Shown here: positions 41,284 through 51,763 of the stretch, one piece after another
Layout of the letters: each line of letters begins with the position of its first letter
Numbering within the stretch: position 1 is the stretch's first letter
DNA from: Buttiauxella brennerae ATCC 51605
GTDB taxonomy: Bacteria; Pseudomonadota; Gammaproteobacteria; Enterobacterales; Enterobacteriaceae
NCBI RefSeq assembly: GCF_001654925.1
Contig: NZ_LXER01000022.1
Coordinates: 1 to 64,000, forward strand
Direction of reading: 5' to 3'
DNA: 64,000 nucleotides
Translations under genes and position numbers: made by a program
The notes under the pieces: model-generated
Told to the model about the DNA's origin: nothing
Databases searched by the model: none
Seen by the model: only the letters and a program-made list of their open reading frames with translations

Positions 41284-43011
41284 ATGATTTCAGGCATTTT
41301 AGCATCCCCGGGTATCGCTTTCGGCAAGGCACTTTTGCTGAAGGAAGATGAAATTGTCATCGACCGGAAGAAAATTTCTGCCGACAAAGTTGAGCAGGAA
41401 GTTGAGCGTTTCTTAAGTGGGCGCGCCAAAGCGTCATCTCAATTAGAAGCGATCAAAATTAAAGCTGGCGAGACCTTCGGTGAAGAAAAGGAAGCTATCT
41501 TCGAAGGCCACATTATGTTGCTGGAAGACGAAGAGCTTGAGCAGGAAATCATAGCCCTTATCAAAGATAAATTAGTGACGGCTGATGCAGCTGCTCATGA
41601 AATTATCGAAGGCCAGGCTATCGCGCTGGAAGAATTAGACGATGAGTACCTGAAAGAACGTGCGGCTGACGTACGTGACATCGGTAAGCGTCTGCTGCGC
41701 AATATCCTTGGTTTAGCGATTATCGATCTGAGCTCTATTCAGGATGAAGTTATCCTGGTTGCTAAAGATTTGACTCCGTCTGAAACCGCACAACTTAACC
41801 TGCAGAAGGTTCTGGGTTTCATCACCGATATCGGCGGTCGTACCTCCCACACTTCTATCATGGCGCGTTCTCTTGAACTGCCAGCGATCGTGGGTACGGG
41901 TAGCGTGACCAGCCAGGTGAAGAACGGCGATTACCTGATCCTCGATGCTGTTAACAATAAAGTTTACGTTAACCCAACCAACGACGAGATCGAAGCCCTG
42001 CGTGCTGTACAGCAGCAAGAAGCTTCTGAGAAAGCTGAACTGGCAAAACTGAAAGACCTGCCAGCAATCACTCTCGATGGTCATCAGGTAGAAGTATGCG
42101 CAAACATTGGTACTGTTCGTGATGTCGACGGTGCTGAGCGCAATGGTGCAGAAGGTGTAGGTCTGTATCGTACAGAATTCCTGTTCATGGACCGTGATTC
42201 ACTGCCAACTGAAGATGAGCAGTTCGCGGCGTACAAAGCTGTTGCTGAAGCCTGTGGCTCACAAGCAGTTATCGTGCGTACCATGGATATCGGTGGCGAT
42301 AAAGAGCTGCCGTACATGAACTTCCCGAAAGAAGAGAACCCGTTCCTGGGCTGGCGTGCAGTACGTATCGCCATGGATCGTAAAGAGATCCTGTACGCTC
42401 AGGTTCGCGCTATCCTGCGTGCTTCTGTATTCGGTAAATTACGCATCATGTTCCCAATGATCATCTCTGTTGAAGAAGTGCGTGCACTGAAAGCAGAAAT
42501 TGAAATCATGAAGGCGCAGCTGCGTGAAGAAGGCAAAGCGTTTGACGAAACTATCGAAGTTGGCGTGATGGTTGAGACTCCGGCTGCGGCCACGATTGCT
42601 CACCACCTGGCAAAAGAAGTCGACTTCTTCAGTATCGGTACCAATGATCTGACGCAGTACACCCTGGCAGTTGACCGTGGTAATGATATGATTTCACATC
42701 TTTACCAGCCAATGTCACCGTCCGTACTGACTCTGATTAAGCAAGTTATTGATGCTTCTCATGCTGAAGGTAAATGGACCGGTATGTGTGGTGAGCTTGC
42801 AGGCGACGAACGTGCTACACTTCTGTTGCTGGGTATGGGTCTGGACGAATTTAGTATGAGTGCCATTTCTATCCCGCGCATTAAGAAGATTATTCGTAAC
42901 ACGAACTTCGAAGATGCGAAGGTGTTAGCAGAGCAAGCACTTGCTCAACCGACAACGGACGAGTTAATGATGCTGGTTAACAAGTTCATTGAAGAAAAAA
43001 CAATCTGCTAA
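41284..43011 (+). CDS. ptsI: PTS enzyme I
   Basis: 575 residues. Swivelling His domain with active His in [21 protein letters not shown] (about residue 189) and PEP-binding TIM barrel with [17 protein letters not shown] and [10 protein letters not shown]. Takes phosphate from PEP to HPr; cytosolic. Confidence 0.99.
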   Translation: MISGILASPGIAFGKALLLKEDEIVIDRKKISADKVEQEVERFLSGRAKASSQLEAIKIKAGETFGEEKEAIFEGHIMLLEDEELEQEIIALIKDKLVTADAAAHEIIEGQAIALEELDDEYLKERAADVRDIGKRLLRNILGLAIIDLSSIQDEVILVAKDLTPSETAQLNLQKVLGFITDIGGRTSHTSIMARSLELPAIVGTGSVTSQVKNGDYLILDAVNNKVYVNPTNDEIEALRAVQQQEASEKAELAKLKDLPAITLDGHQVEVCANIGTVRDVDGAERNGAEGVGLYRTEFLFMDRDSLPTEDEQFAAYKAVAEACGSQAVIVRTMDIGGDKELPYMNFPKEENPFLGWRAVRIAMDRKEILYAQVRAILRASVFGKLRIMFPMIISVEEVRALKAEIEIMKAQLREEGKAFDETIEVGVMVETPAAATIAHHLAKEVDFFSIGTNDLTQYTLAVDRGNDMISHLYQPMSPSVLTLIKQVIDASHAEGKWTGMCGELAGDERATLLLLGMGLDEFSMSAISIPRIKKIIRNTNFEDAKVLAEQALAQPTTDELMMLVNKFIEEKTIC

Positions 43012-43051
43012 TCCACCGGATGCGGCCCAATTTACTGCTTAGGAGAAGATC

Positions 43052-43561
43052 ATGGGTTTGTTTGATAAACTGAAATCTCTGGTTTCTGATGATAAAAAAG
43101 ACACCGGAACCATTGAGATTGTTGCCCCACTTTCTGGCGAAATCGTCAATATTGAAGATGTTCCAGATGTGGTTTTCGCCGAGAAGATTGTTGGTGATGG
43201 TATTGCAATTAAACCGACTGGCAACAAAATGGTTGCCCCGGTTGACGGCACCATCGGTAAAATCTTCGAAACTAACCATGCTTTCTCTATCGAATCTGAT
43301 AGCGGCATTGAGCTGTTCGTTCACTTCGGTATCGACACTGTTGAACTGAAAGGCGAAGGCTTCAAGCGTATCGCTGAAGAAGGCCAGCGTGTTAAGAAAG
43401 GCGACGTGGTAATTGAATTTGATTTGGCCCTGCTGGAAGAGAAAGCGAAGTCTACCCTGACTCCGGTTGTTATCTCCAACATGGACGAAATCAAAGAGCT
43501 GATCAAACTGACTGGTAGCGTGACTGTGGGTGAAACCCCAGTAATCCGCATCAAGAAGTAA
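43052..43561 (+). CDS. crr: Glucose-specific PTS enzyme IIA
   Basis: 169 residues. Phospho-His91 (His90 of the mature protein) in [13 protein letters not shown] and partner His76 in TNHAFSI. Transfers phosphate to PtsG and regulates adenylate cyclase and non-PTS permeases. End of the operon. Confidence 0.99.
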   Translation: MGLFDKLKSLVSDDKKDTGTIEIVAPLSGEIVNIEDVPDVVFAEKIVGDGIAIKPTGNKMVAPVDGTIGKIFETNHAFSIESDSGIELFVHFGIDTVELKGEGFKRIAEEGQRVKKGDVVIEFDLALLEEKAKSTLTPVVISNMDEIKELIKLTGSVTVGETPVIRIKK

Positions 43562-43597
43562 GATTCACGCGGCAGGTCATCTCCCTGCAATGAATAA

Positions 43598-43630
43598 AAA
43601 AACCGGAAATGTCTATTTCCGGTTTTTTTT
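43598..43630 (+). terminator. Terminator of the pts operon
   Basis: AAAAACCGGAAAT-GTCT-ATTTCCGGTTTTT plus further T; also serves the convergent rhamnosidase gene. Confidence 0.95.
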
Positions 43631-43652
43631 CGTCTATGTCTGGCACTGAATT

Positions 43653-46319
43653 TTATGCGCGCAGATATTCGACCTTATAATCTCCCGATCCTACCTCTGC
43701 AAATCCGCTATTCTTTTGCAGCTTAAAGGTCATATCCCGAGCTGACAGCAGCTCTCCGATGCCCGAAAGTTTTAGGGTCGCATGTGTGTTATGTGGAACC
43801 TTAACATCCAACGTCACAATATCCCCCGCACTGCTTTGTCTCACTTGCCAGCGAACCTTAATTTCTCCGTAAACGGAGTCATAAGCCGCATCGACCCAGG
43901 AAACGTTACCACCAATAGTCGGCGCGATAATCACATGCTTAAAGCCAGGTTCATCGGCGTCTGCCTCAATACCCGCCACGGAGCGATACAACCACTCCCC
44001 CACCGCACCATACGCATAATGGTTAAACGAGTTCATATCGGCGCTCCACATCGAGCCGTCAGGCTTCATACCATCCCAGTGCTCCCAGATGGTCGTTGCA
44101 CCTGCTTTTACTTGATACAACCAGGAGGGAAAATCATCCTTAAGCAGCAGTTCCCACGCCTCTTTTTCCCGCCCATTCTGGCTTAGTGCATGGCAAAAAT
44201 AAGGGGTTCCCACAAAGCCGGTCACCAGATGGCCATCATGCTCGCGCAGGAGTTCTACAAGCGTATTCACAGTGCGTTCACGGAAGGATTCTGGCACCAG
44301 GTTAAAATAGAGCGCCAGAATATGTGCAGTCTGCGTTCTGGCCGCCAGCCTGCCTGACGGCGTGAAAAACTCATCCTGAAAACGCTGAACGATTTGCTGA
44401 TGCAAAGCGCTGTAGCGCTCAAAATCTTCTGTTCGATTGAGCGCTTTGGCGGCCTGGCTGAACAACTGCGTGGAGTAAGCAAAATAGGCCGTGCAGACAA
44501 GATCCGTCGGCGTCGCGCCAAAATAACTCCCCTCTTTCGCATCCAGCGCAACCCAATCGCCAAACTGCAATTTATAGCGCCAGATCAGATTCTCGGAATG
44601 CGTGAGCATAAAATCCACCCAACCTTTCATGCTCTGATACTGGTTTTCCAGAACGCGAGTGTCGCCATACATCAGGTACATCGTCCATGGATTGATAACC
44701 GCGGCATCTGCCCACGCCGCTGCTGAGTGCGTTCCTCCCTCGGCCAGGTTGATATCATTCGCGCAATGCCCTGTGAGAATATCAGGAATGACGTGCGGCA
44801 CACCGCCTTCTGGCGTCTGGTCGTGTTGCAGATCCCGGAGCCATTTCGCAAAGAAATTACGCGTATGCATCAGGTAACTGGCCGTGCGGCAAAATATCTG
44901 TGCGTCCCCTGTCCAGCCCAGTCTTTCATCGCGCTGGGGGCAGTCGGTCGGGACATCAATGAAATTCCCTTTTAACCCCCACAGAATGTTGTGATGAAGC
45001 TGGTTTAAATCTTCATTTGAACAATTGAATTGCCCGGTTTGTGCCATATCCGAATGCAGCACCACAGCTTTGAAATTCTCAGGGCTGACATTTCCAGGGT
45101 AGCTTTCGACTTTTACGTAGCGAAAACCCTGCCAGGTAAAGCGAGGGTGATAAACCTCCGTCGCCCCGCCTTTTAAAACATACTCCACGCGTTGTTTCGC
45201 TGAACGCAGATTATCCAGATAAACATTTCCCTGAGCATCCAGCGTCTCGAAATGGCGCAGAATAACTTTGTCACCCCAATTGCCATTTACTTTGAATTCA
45301 ACCCAGCCACTCAGGTTTTGCCCGAAGTCGATAACCGTATCGCCCTGCGGCGTCGTGATAATCGAAGTGGGTTCCAGCGTGGCTATTTTTTTTACTTTGC
45401 AGGCGCCCTGCGCGGTGAGCACTTTTTTATCATAAGAAACCAGGCTGACAGGTCGCCAGTGAGCGTCATCAAAACCCGTTTTATTCCAGCCTTCTTGCTC
45501 AAAGCTTGCATCACAAATTTCACCGTCATAAATCTCAGAGAAGAGAATAGGTGAATCGTCGCCACGCCAGGAATTATCGGTGACCACAATCTGTCGGGTT
45601 CCATCCTCATAATGAATCACCAGTTGGCAGATGAGTGCGGTCTGTTCGCCGTAATAATTCCTGTCGCGGGTAAAGCCCATATCACCTTTATACCAGCCAG
45701 CCCCCAGCTCAGCGCCAATAGCGTTCTCACCCGGCTTGAGTTGCTCGCTCAAATCGTAAGTTTGATAAAGCAAATGGTTGTGGTAGCTCGTCCAGCCAGG
45801 CGTTAGCTCATCATTACCGACTTTGCCTCCATTAAGATAAAACTGATAAACCCCTAAAGCCGATACATGCAAATATGCGGAAGCCACCGCACTGTCGTTG
45901 TTGAGTGAAAAGGTTTTTCTTAATAGTGTGACTTTTGAATTGTCTTTATCTGCAAGAGTTTCAGCAGAAATAAAATCCCCTGACCAGGGGGTGTCCAGCA
46001 GCCCGGTAATAAATCCTGCTGCGGTACTCCACAGGCTTTCCTCACCATGGTTATCTTTAATTTTCACACGGACAAAATAACGTGTTGAGGGATGCAGTAA
46101 AATTTCATTAATATTCACATTCACCGAAGCGTCACTACTGATTACTCCGCTATCAAATAAAACAGCATCGAAGTATTTATCATCACTCACCTGTAACTGA
46201 TAACAAACTTGCTTCACATTCCTTTGGTTACTTTCAATCTCCCAACCGATAACTGGAAAACCATCGATACCCGATAAAGATAACTCATAGTCAAGCGTGA
46301 CCTTTTTGACTGACAGCAT
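43653..46319 (-). CDS. Alpha-L-rhamnosidase, GH78
   Basis: 888 residues without signal peptide, so cytoplasmic. Domains in order: N-terminal beta-sandwich, Bac_rhamnosid_N (about 140-310: GYYKGDMGFTRDRNYYGEQ region), concanavalin-like rhamnosid domain, (alpha/alpha)6 catalytic domain (about 430-780) and C-terminal beta domain. Catalytic blocks: DVPTDCPQRDERLGWTGDAQ with the acidic residues that bind rhamnose, and TTIWEHWDGMKPDGS with the putative general base Glu. It frees L-rhamnose from plant flavonoid glycosides or similar small rhamnosides. Last gene of a three-gene set with an MFS importer and a RhaR-like regulator. AAAGGAG precedes the ATG. Confidence 0.93.
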   Translation of the reverse strand: MLSVKKVTLDYELSLSGIDGFPVIGWEIESNQRNVKQVCYQLQVSDDKYFDAVLFDSGVISSDASVNVNINEILLHPSTRYFVRVKIKDNHGEESLWSTAAGFITGLLDTPWSGDFISAETLADKDNSKVTLLRKTFSLNNDSAVASAYLHVSALGVYQFYLNGGKVGNDELTPGWTSYHNHLLYQTYDLSEQLKPGENAIGAELGAGWYKGDMGFTRDRNYYGEQTALICQLVIHYEDGTRQIVVTDNSWRGDDSPILFSEIYDGEICDASFEQEGWNKTGFDDAHWRPVSLVSYDKKVLTAQGACKVKKIATLEPTSIITTPQGDTVIDFGQNLSGWVEFKVNGNWGDKVILRHFETLDAQGNVYLDNLRSAKQRVEYVLKGGATEVYHPRFTWQGFRYVKVESYPGNVSPENFKAVVLHSDMAQTGQFNCSNEDLNQLHHNILWGLKGNFIDVPTDCPQRDERLGWTGDAQIFCRTASYLMHTRNFFAKWLRDLQHDQTPEGGVPHVIPDILTGHCANDINLAEGGTHSAAAWADAAVINPWTMYLMYGDTRVLENQYQSMKGWVDFMLTHSENLIWRYKLQFGDWVALDAKEGSYFGATPTDLVCTAYFAYSTQLFSQAAKALNRTEDFERYSALHQQIVQRFQDEFFTPSGRLAARTQTAHILALYFNLVPESFRERTVNTLVELLREHDGHLVTGFVGTPYFCHALSQNGREKEAWELLLKDDFPSWLYQVKAGATTIWEHWDGMKPDGSMWSADMNSFNHYAYGAVGEWLYRSVAGIEADADEPGFKHVIIAPTIGGNVSWVDAAYDSVYGEIKVRWQVRQSSAGDIVTLDVKVPHNTHATLKLSGIGELLSARDMTFKLQKNSGFAEVGSGDYKVEYLRA

Positions 46320-46364
46320 AATGAAAGACTCCTTTGATAACTCAATATTTTGCAGATCCGATAT

Positions 46365-47669
46365 TTATTTTGTATGAATCGCTTCAACAGGTAATACAGA
46401 TGCGCTGAAATGTTTTTCCACCACCATTTCACCCTCACTGGAAAATTCATTTCTTTGTTGGCGATGGAAACACAACCAGCCAATAAACATACCAAGAGCA
46501 ACAATTGCTGAAAGAATGGAATAAAGTGCTACCGGTCCCGCATCGAGTAAAACAGGTGTCACGAAGGCCAATAATGCACATGATAAACGTGCCACACCCA
46601 CAATCGCCCCCTGCGCTGTTGAACGGAGCATGGTCGGGAATGACTCCTGCGACCACACTTTCATAATACCTTCAAAGGCCATGCCGCTGCCGGTCGCTGT
46701 AAATAAAAGGAAGCAGAACCATGATAATGGTGAGAAATTTAGTAATACAGGCATAAAGAAACCGCCAGCAAAAAAGAATGCGCCAATAATAAAAATCAGC
46801 ATTCTTTTTGATGTATCAACCATCTTCATAAATAACAAACCAGATAACACGCCCACAGGCATCAACAACAAATTCCACAGCGAGTTTTTCTCAACCGTAA
46901 TACCGACGACATTCACGGCGACATAAGTCCCAAATTGCCCGCCGGTATTTGCCGCCAGATTCACTAATGTATAAAAAAAGCATAGCGCGACAAACGGCCA
47001 TAAATATTTACCATGCAGCAGATCTTTAAACGACGACTTTTGCGCGCGAATCGTTGTAGCCCCCCGGCGTTTCTCATCACGTGCAAGTAGCCACATTGGT
47101 GATTCAGGAATCGTCCAACGCAATAACAGCAAAACGGCGGCAACAATGCCCACATGGAGATACATAATTTGTGCACCCAGTTGCCCCCAGCCCCCGACGA
47201 CTGCTGAAACGCCCATCGTGGTGCTGATACCCACCAGCCACAGCAAATTGGATAATCCGATAATCTTGCCGCGGTTTTTATCACAGGCCGCTTCTGCAAT
47301 AGTCGCCAAAGAAACCGGTAAATCAGCCCCTGTCGCCAGGCCAACAAACATCGTCCCTGCTAACAAGACAGCAAAGACTTTGCCAAACGTCAGCATCAGT
47401 GATCCTAAAACAATCATTGCCATGGTGGTAATAAACACTCTTCGCCTGCCGAGACGGTCGCCTAACCTGCCACCTAAAAATGCGCCAATAGCAATGCATA
47501 GAGTTAATACGCCGGAAAGAACACCAATATCAGCCGAAGTAATACCAATCGCTTTCTGATAAATAACTAACGCTGTGCCATTGGAAACAATAGCGGCCGA
47601 GTCGATATAAGATGCCATTCCCGAAACAACCCCCACGTACCAGGGGTTAATGATTTTTGTTTTATCCAT
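46365..47669 (-). CDS. MFS sugar/rhamnoside transporter
   Basis: 434 residues, twelve spans. Motif A GGRLGDRLGRRRVF near residue 67 and the sugar-porter-type PESPMWLLARDEKRR at the central loop place it in the sugar/metabolite porters. Lies 45 bases upstream of the rhamnosidase gene, same strand, so it most likely imports the rhamnoside that the cytoplasmic enzyme splits. The long polar C-terminal tail (about 30 residues) is cytoplasmic. Exact substrate not known. Confidence 0.88.
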   Translation of the reverse strand: MDKTKIINPWYVGVVSGMASYIDSAAIVSNGTALVIYQKAIGITSADIGVLSGVLTLCIAIGAFLGGRLGDRLGRRRVFITTMAMIVLGSLMLTFGKVFAVLLAGTMFVGLATGADLPVSLATIAEAACDKNRGKIIGLSNLLWLVGISTTMGVSAVVGGWGQLGAQIMYLHVGIVAAVLLLLRWTIPESPMWLLARDEKRRGATTIRAQKSSFKDLLHGKYLWPFVALCFFYTLVNLAANTGGQFGTYVAVNVVGITVEKNSLWNLLLMPVGVLSGLLFMKMVDTSKRMLIFIIGAFFFAGGFFMPVLLNFSPLSWFCFLLFTATGSGMAFEGIMKVWSQESFPTMLRSTAQGAIVGVARLSCALLAFVTPVLLDAGPVALYSILSAIVALGMFIGWLCFHRQQRNEFSSEGEMVVEKHFSASVLPVEAIHTK

Positions 47670-47744
47670 AACATTGACTCCATTAAATTATCGCTTACAT
47701 CATGTATGACTTATTCCCAAAAATTTATGAATACGAAAATACGG

Positions 47745-48602
47745 CTATGAATCTGTAATTGAAAAGCTGAGATGTCTTTCCTGCGAGGGAGTACGGGAGA
47801 ATCTCTTTTTATACACATCAGTTAAACGCGAGGCGTTAATAAACCCGCAAAATAATGCCACCTCTTTAATTGGCCGGTCGGTAGTCCGTAAAAGCTCCTG
47901 AGCCTTTAACAAGCAACAAATTTGTTGAAATTTTTCAGGTGTAGTACCAGTCATATCTTTAAAGAAACGAAACATGGTGCGTTTAGCCATGCCGCACTCT
48001 TCGCATAAAGCATCCCAATTAATATGCCGGGAATAGTTATGACGAACATAATTCAGTATTTTTTGCCCGCTACTATCATTGTTACGGTTTCTTTCTCCCC
48101 GACGAGCAATGCAGCTGCACAACAAGGAGATAATTTCCAGAATCGCAGCCTCTGTGGCAGAAAAGTAAACCACATCAAAATGATCATCACGCCTGGCTGT
48201 AACCTCTTGCGTAAGACAGACGATTTTATTCAGTTCACTTTCCGTTAGAGAGAGAAGTTCTCGTGCTGATGGCCGGGTTGTTTGTCTAACTACATCGAGC
48301 AATGCATCAATATTATGTATAAATCTAAAATGCCGATCTTTATGAAATAAGAGGTTAATAAGTGAAAGGTTATTGGTTGATTCATAATAATGAGTGTCAT
48401 TCGCCGAAACAAAAAAGAAGTCGCCAGCATAGACCAACTCTACCTGATCATTAATAATATGGAAGCCACTGCCGCTACGCACAATAACCAATTCATCAAA
48501 ATCATGACCATGTGCGTCTGCCATTTCCTGATTATTCAACATAAATAAACAGAAGGCGTGCGCCTCTGAAAGAAAAAAATCCTCTGGCTGCTTAATTTCC
48601 AT
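47745..48602 (-). CDS. AraC-family regulator (RhaR-like) of the rhamnoside cluster
   Basis: 285 residues. N-terminal cupin (about 15-110: HGHDFDELVIVRSGSGFHII, then YAGDFFFVSANDTHYYES) and C-terminal double helix-turn-helix (about 185-280: WDALCEECGMAKRTMFRFFK, then PIKEVALFCGFINASRLTDV). The cupin text is close in style to RhaR/RhaS of E. coli, which bind L-rhamnose. Located 75 bases upstream of the MFS gene on the same strand; expected to activate the cluster. No rhaBAD genes are nearby. Confidence 0.88.
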   Translation of the reverse strand: MEIKQPEDFFLSEAHAFCLFMLNNQEMADAHGHDFDELVIVRSGSGFHIINDQVELVYAGDFFFVSANDTHYYESTNNLSLINLLFHKDRHFRFIHNIDALLDVVRQTTRPSARELLSLTESELNKIVCLTQEVTARRDDHFDVVYFSATEAAILEIISLLCSCIARRGERNRNNDSSGQKILNYVRHNYSRHINWDALCEECGMAKRTMFRFFKDMTGTTPEKFQQICCLLKAQELLRTTDRPIKEVALFCGFINASRLTDVYKKRFSRTPSQERHLSFSITDS

Positions 48603-48814
48603 CTATTCACCTGCCAATTATTTATTACATCGTGGTGATAGAGATATTAGAGCTTAATATTAATGACAAGTCATTATGCAAAAATGGCACTACAGCGTAA
48701 GTCGCCGTGACGTTACTATCATTTTTGCTGAATAAGTAAGATTTGAAAGGATGGTAGCGGGGAAAAGGTTTTGTAGGGTGTTGCTCATCACCCTACACGA
48801 TTAACATGCTGAAA

Positions 48815-49726
48815 CTAAATTCCTGAGCCTTGCGAATAACTCTCTTCACCAAATACGCCTGTCGATAAATAACGATCGCCACGATCGCAGATAATTGCTA
48901 CGACAACAGCGCCAGGGTTTGCCTGCGCCACACGCAATGCACCCGCGACTGCACCGCCGGAACTCACGCCGCAGAAAATCCCCTCTTCACGGGCAAGTTT
49001 GCGCATCGTTCTCTCAGCTTCGACCTGCGACATATCAATCACTTCATCAACCAAAGCAGGGTTGAAAATCTTCGGTAGCCACTCTTCCGGCCAGCGGCGA
49101 ATCCCCGGAATGCTGCTGCCATCTTCAGGCTGTAAACCAACAATTTTAACCGGTTTGTCTTGTTCGCGCATAAACTGGCTGACGCCCGTGACTGTACCCG
49201 TGGTTCCCATACTGGAAACAAAATGAGTAATACGGCCCTGAGTCTGCTGCCAGATCTCCGGCCCGGTAGTGCTGTAATGCGCATACGGATTATCAGGGTT
49301 GTTGAACTGGTCGAGAACTTTGCCTTCGCCTCGTTCATCCATCAAACGAGCCAGTTCACGCGCGCCTTCCATGCCCTGCTCCTTGGTCACCAGAATCAAT
49401 TCTGCGCCATAAGCCTGCATCGCCGCTTTGCGTTCCATACTCATGTTGTCCGGCATTAAAAGCTTCATGTGATAGCCTTTCAGTGCCGCAATCATCGCCA
49501 GAGCAATGCCGGTATTGCCGCTGGTCGCTTCAATCAGCGTATCCCCTGGGGAAATTTCACCACGAGATTCGGCACGCACAATCATCGAAAGTGCGGCTCT
49601 GTCTTTAACCGAGCCTGCCGGGTTATTCCCTTCCAGCTTGACCCAAATTTCACTGCCGTTATCAAGGCCGGTGCGCTGCAATTTAACCAGAGGCGTATTG
49701 CCAATCGTGCTTTCTAAGGTGTTCAC
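48815..49726 (-). CDS. cysM: Cysteine synthase B (CysM)
   Basis: 303 residues if started at GTG 49726 (MNTLESTIGNTPLVKLQ), which equals the E. coli length; the frame opens at TTG 49738 but AGG lies five bases before the GTG. PLP Lys41 in NPAGSVKDRAALS, substrate loop [33 protein letters not shown]. Uses sulfide or thiosulfate with O-acetylserine. Downstream of cysA but separated by a terminator-like hairpin. Confidence 0.96.
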   Translation of the reverse strand: MNTLESTIGNTPLVKLQRTGLDNGSEIWVKLEGNNPAGSVKDRAALSMIVRAESRGEISPGDTLIEATSGNTGIALAMIAALKGYHMKLLMPDNMSMERKAAMQAYGAELILVTKEQGMEGARELARLMDERGEGKVLDQFNNPDNPYAHYSTTGPEIWQQTQGRITHFVSSMGTTGTVTGVSQFMREQDKPVKIVGLQPEDGSSIPGIRRWPEEWLPKIFNPALVDEVIDMSQVEAERTMRKLAREEGIFCGVSSGGAVAGALRVAQANPGAVVVAIICDRGDRYLSTGVFGEESYSQGSGI

Positions 49727-49739
49727 TTGCCTGTCCAAA

Positions 49740-49768
49740 AAATAAGAAAAGCGGCCACGTGGGCCGCC
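49740..49768 (-). terminator. Intrinsic terminator between cysA and cysM
   Basis: On the minus strand GCGGCC-CACGT-GGCCGC (49751-49767) followed by TTTTCTTATTTTTT just before cysM. It should stop much of the cysPTWA transcript before cysM. Confidence 0.8.
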
Positions 49769-49797
49769 TTTGCGTGTCGTGTTGTGCGGTAAACTTA

Positions 49798-50898
49798 TCA
49801 GGCAGTCTGCGCCAGGTCTACCTGGCCATTAAAAACTCGCTGGATTCGATCCTTCCCATCATACAAGCGCGCATGTTGCAGGCCGACAAACAGGCGCTCA
49901 CCACGCACAGGAACATGGTCTTCTCGCAGCACAACCGTTAACGGTTCGTCATACCAGCCCAACGGCTGCACAACCAACTGCATGTAATGCCCGCGTGGGC
50001 TGATTTCCAGCACCTGAACTGGTAGCGGCGAATCCAGATTTGTACGGCGGCTAACATCGACTTCCCAAGGGCGTAAGAACAAATCGACAGGCCCCTGGTG
50101 CGCAGGTGTAAAGCCAAGCGGCCAACGGTGTGCACCGACATGGAACTGGCTACCGCGCACAACGCCTTTCATACGGTTCACTTCGCCAAGGAACTCCAGC
50201 ACGAAACGAGTCGCGGGTTCGCGCCATACTGCTTCCGGTGTATCAACCTGCTCGATATTCCCCTGGCTCATGACCACCACGCGGTCCGCGACTTCCATCG
50301 CTTCTTCCTGGTCGTGGGTCACGAATACGCTGGTGAATTTCAGTTCTTCATGCAACTGGCGCAACCAGCGGCGCAACTCTTTACGTACCTGTGCATCCAG
50401 CGCACCGAATGGCTCATCAAGCAGCAGGATTTGCGGTTCAACCGCCAGCGCACGTGCCAACGCCACACGTTGCTTCTGCCCACCGGAAAGCTGTGCCGGG
50501 AAACGATCTGCCAGATGGGATAACTGCACCATTTCCAGCAAACGAGTGACTTTCTGTTTAATCGCAGTGGAAGAAGGACGTTCGCGGCGCGGCAGAACCG
50601 TCAGGCCAAAAGCGATGTTGTCGAACACCGTCATATGGCGAAACAGTGCGTAATGCTGGAACACGAAGCCCACTTTGCGGTCACGCGCGTGAATGCGGCT
50701 CACATCGGTGCCGTGGAAACTAATGCGCCCGCTGTTCTGGTGCTCAAGGCCCGCGATAATACGCAGCAGTGTGGTTTTACCGGAACCTGACGGCCCCAGC
50801 AATGCCACCATTTGGCCAGAAGGGATATCCAGCGAGATATCATTCAGCACCTGGGTGCGACCAAAAGATTTCTTAATATTGGTAATATCAATGCTCAT
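49798..50898 (-). CDS. cysA: Sulfate/thiosulfate ABC transporter ATPase CysA
   Basis: 366 residues. Walker [13 protein letters not shown] (Lys41), signature [16 protein letters not shown], Walker [13 protein letters not shown]-loop [16 protein letters not shown]-terminal TOBE domain. Energises sulfate and thiosulfate import. Overlaps cysW by eleven bases. Confidence 0.98.
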   Translation of the reverse strand: MSIDITNIKKSFGRTQVLNDISLDIPSGQMVALLGPSGSGKTTLLRIIAGLEHQNSGRISFHGTDVSRIHARDRKVGFVFQHYALFRHMTVFDNIAFGLTVLPRRERPSSTAIKQKVTRLLEMVQLSHLADRFPAQLSGGQKQRVALARALAVEPQILLLDEPFGALDAQVRKELRRWLRQLHEELKFTSVFVTHDQEEAMEVADRVVVMSQGNIEQVDTPEAVWREPATRFVLEFLGEVNRMKGVVRGSQFHVGAHRWPLGFTPAHQGPVDLFLRPWEVDVSRRTNLDSPLPVQVLEISPRGHYMQLVVQPLGWYDEPLTVVLREDHVPVRGERLFVGLQHARLYDGKDRIQRVFNGQVDLAQTA

Positions 50899-51763
50899 GA
50901 TTCCCCTCCTGTTGCAGGCGTTTTTCCTGGCTATTCAAACGCCACTGCACCGCACTCTTTAAGAACAACGTAACGATTGCCATCAGGGTTAATAACGCCG
51001 CGGCGGTAAACGAGCCAACGGTGTTGTAGTCCTGCTGTAGCAATTCAATCTGTAACGGCAGTGAGAATGTCTCACCACGGATAGAACCGGAAACCACCGA
51101 CACGGCACCAAACTCACCAATCGCTCGGGCATTGGTTAACACTACGCCGTACAGCAGCGCCCAGCGGATATTGGGTAATGTGACGCGTCTGAACATCTGC
51201 CAGCCCGAAGCGCCGAGCAAAATCGCTGCTTCGTCTTCCTGGCTGCCCTGGCTCAACATCACCGGCACAAGTTCGCGCACCACAAACGGGCAAGTCACGA
51301 AGATAGTCACCAGCACCATACCCGGCCAGGCGAACATAATCTGGATGTTATGCGCATCCATGAAGCCTGCCAGCGGACCGTTGGAACCATAGAACAGCAG
51401 ATAAACCAGGCCTGCAACTACGGGTGAAACCGCGAATGGAATATCCAGCAGCGTCAGTAACAATTGGCGGCCTGGGAAATCAAAGCGTGTCACCAGCCAT
51501 GCCAGCAAAATACCGAACACCAGGTTCACCGGCACGGTAATCAGCGCAATCATTACGGTGAGCCAGATGGCGTGCAGCATATCCGGATCAACAATATTGC
51601 GCAGCGCAGGCATCAGCCCTTTCGAGAAGGCCTGAGCGAAAATCGATGCCACTGGCACCACCAGCAGCAAAAACGAAATCAGTACGCCGAGGCCGATCAG
51701 CGTCCATTTGCCCCAGTTAAATCCAGTACGGCGATAGCTTTTCAATTCAGTTACGTCCGTCAT
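50888..51763 (-). CDS. cysW: Sulfate ABC transporter permease CysW
   Basis: 291 residues, six spans, with the EAA loop ([20 protein letters not shown]). Forms the channel with CysT. TGATG overlap with cysT. Confidence 0.98.
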   Translation of the reverse strand: MTDVTELKSYRRTGFNWGKWTLIGLGVLISFLLLVVPVASIFAQAFSKGLMPALRNIVDPDMLHAIWLTVMIALITVPVNLVFGILLAWLVTRFDFPGRQLLLTLLDIPFAVSPVVAGLVYLLFYGSNGPLAGFMDAHNIQIMFAWPGMVLVTIFVTCPFVVRELVPVMLSQGSQEDEAAILLGASGWQMFRRVTLPNIRWALLYGVVLTNARAIGEFGAVSVVSGSIRGETFSLPLQIELLQQDYNTVGSFTAAALLTLMAIVTLFLKSAVQWRLNSQEKRLQQEGNHEH

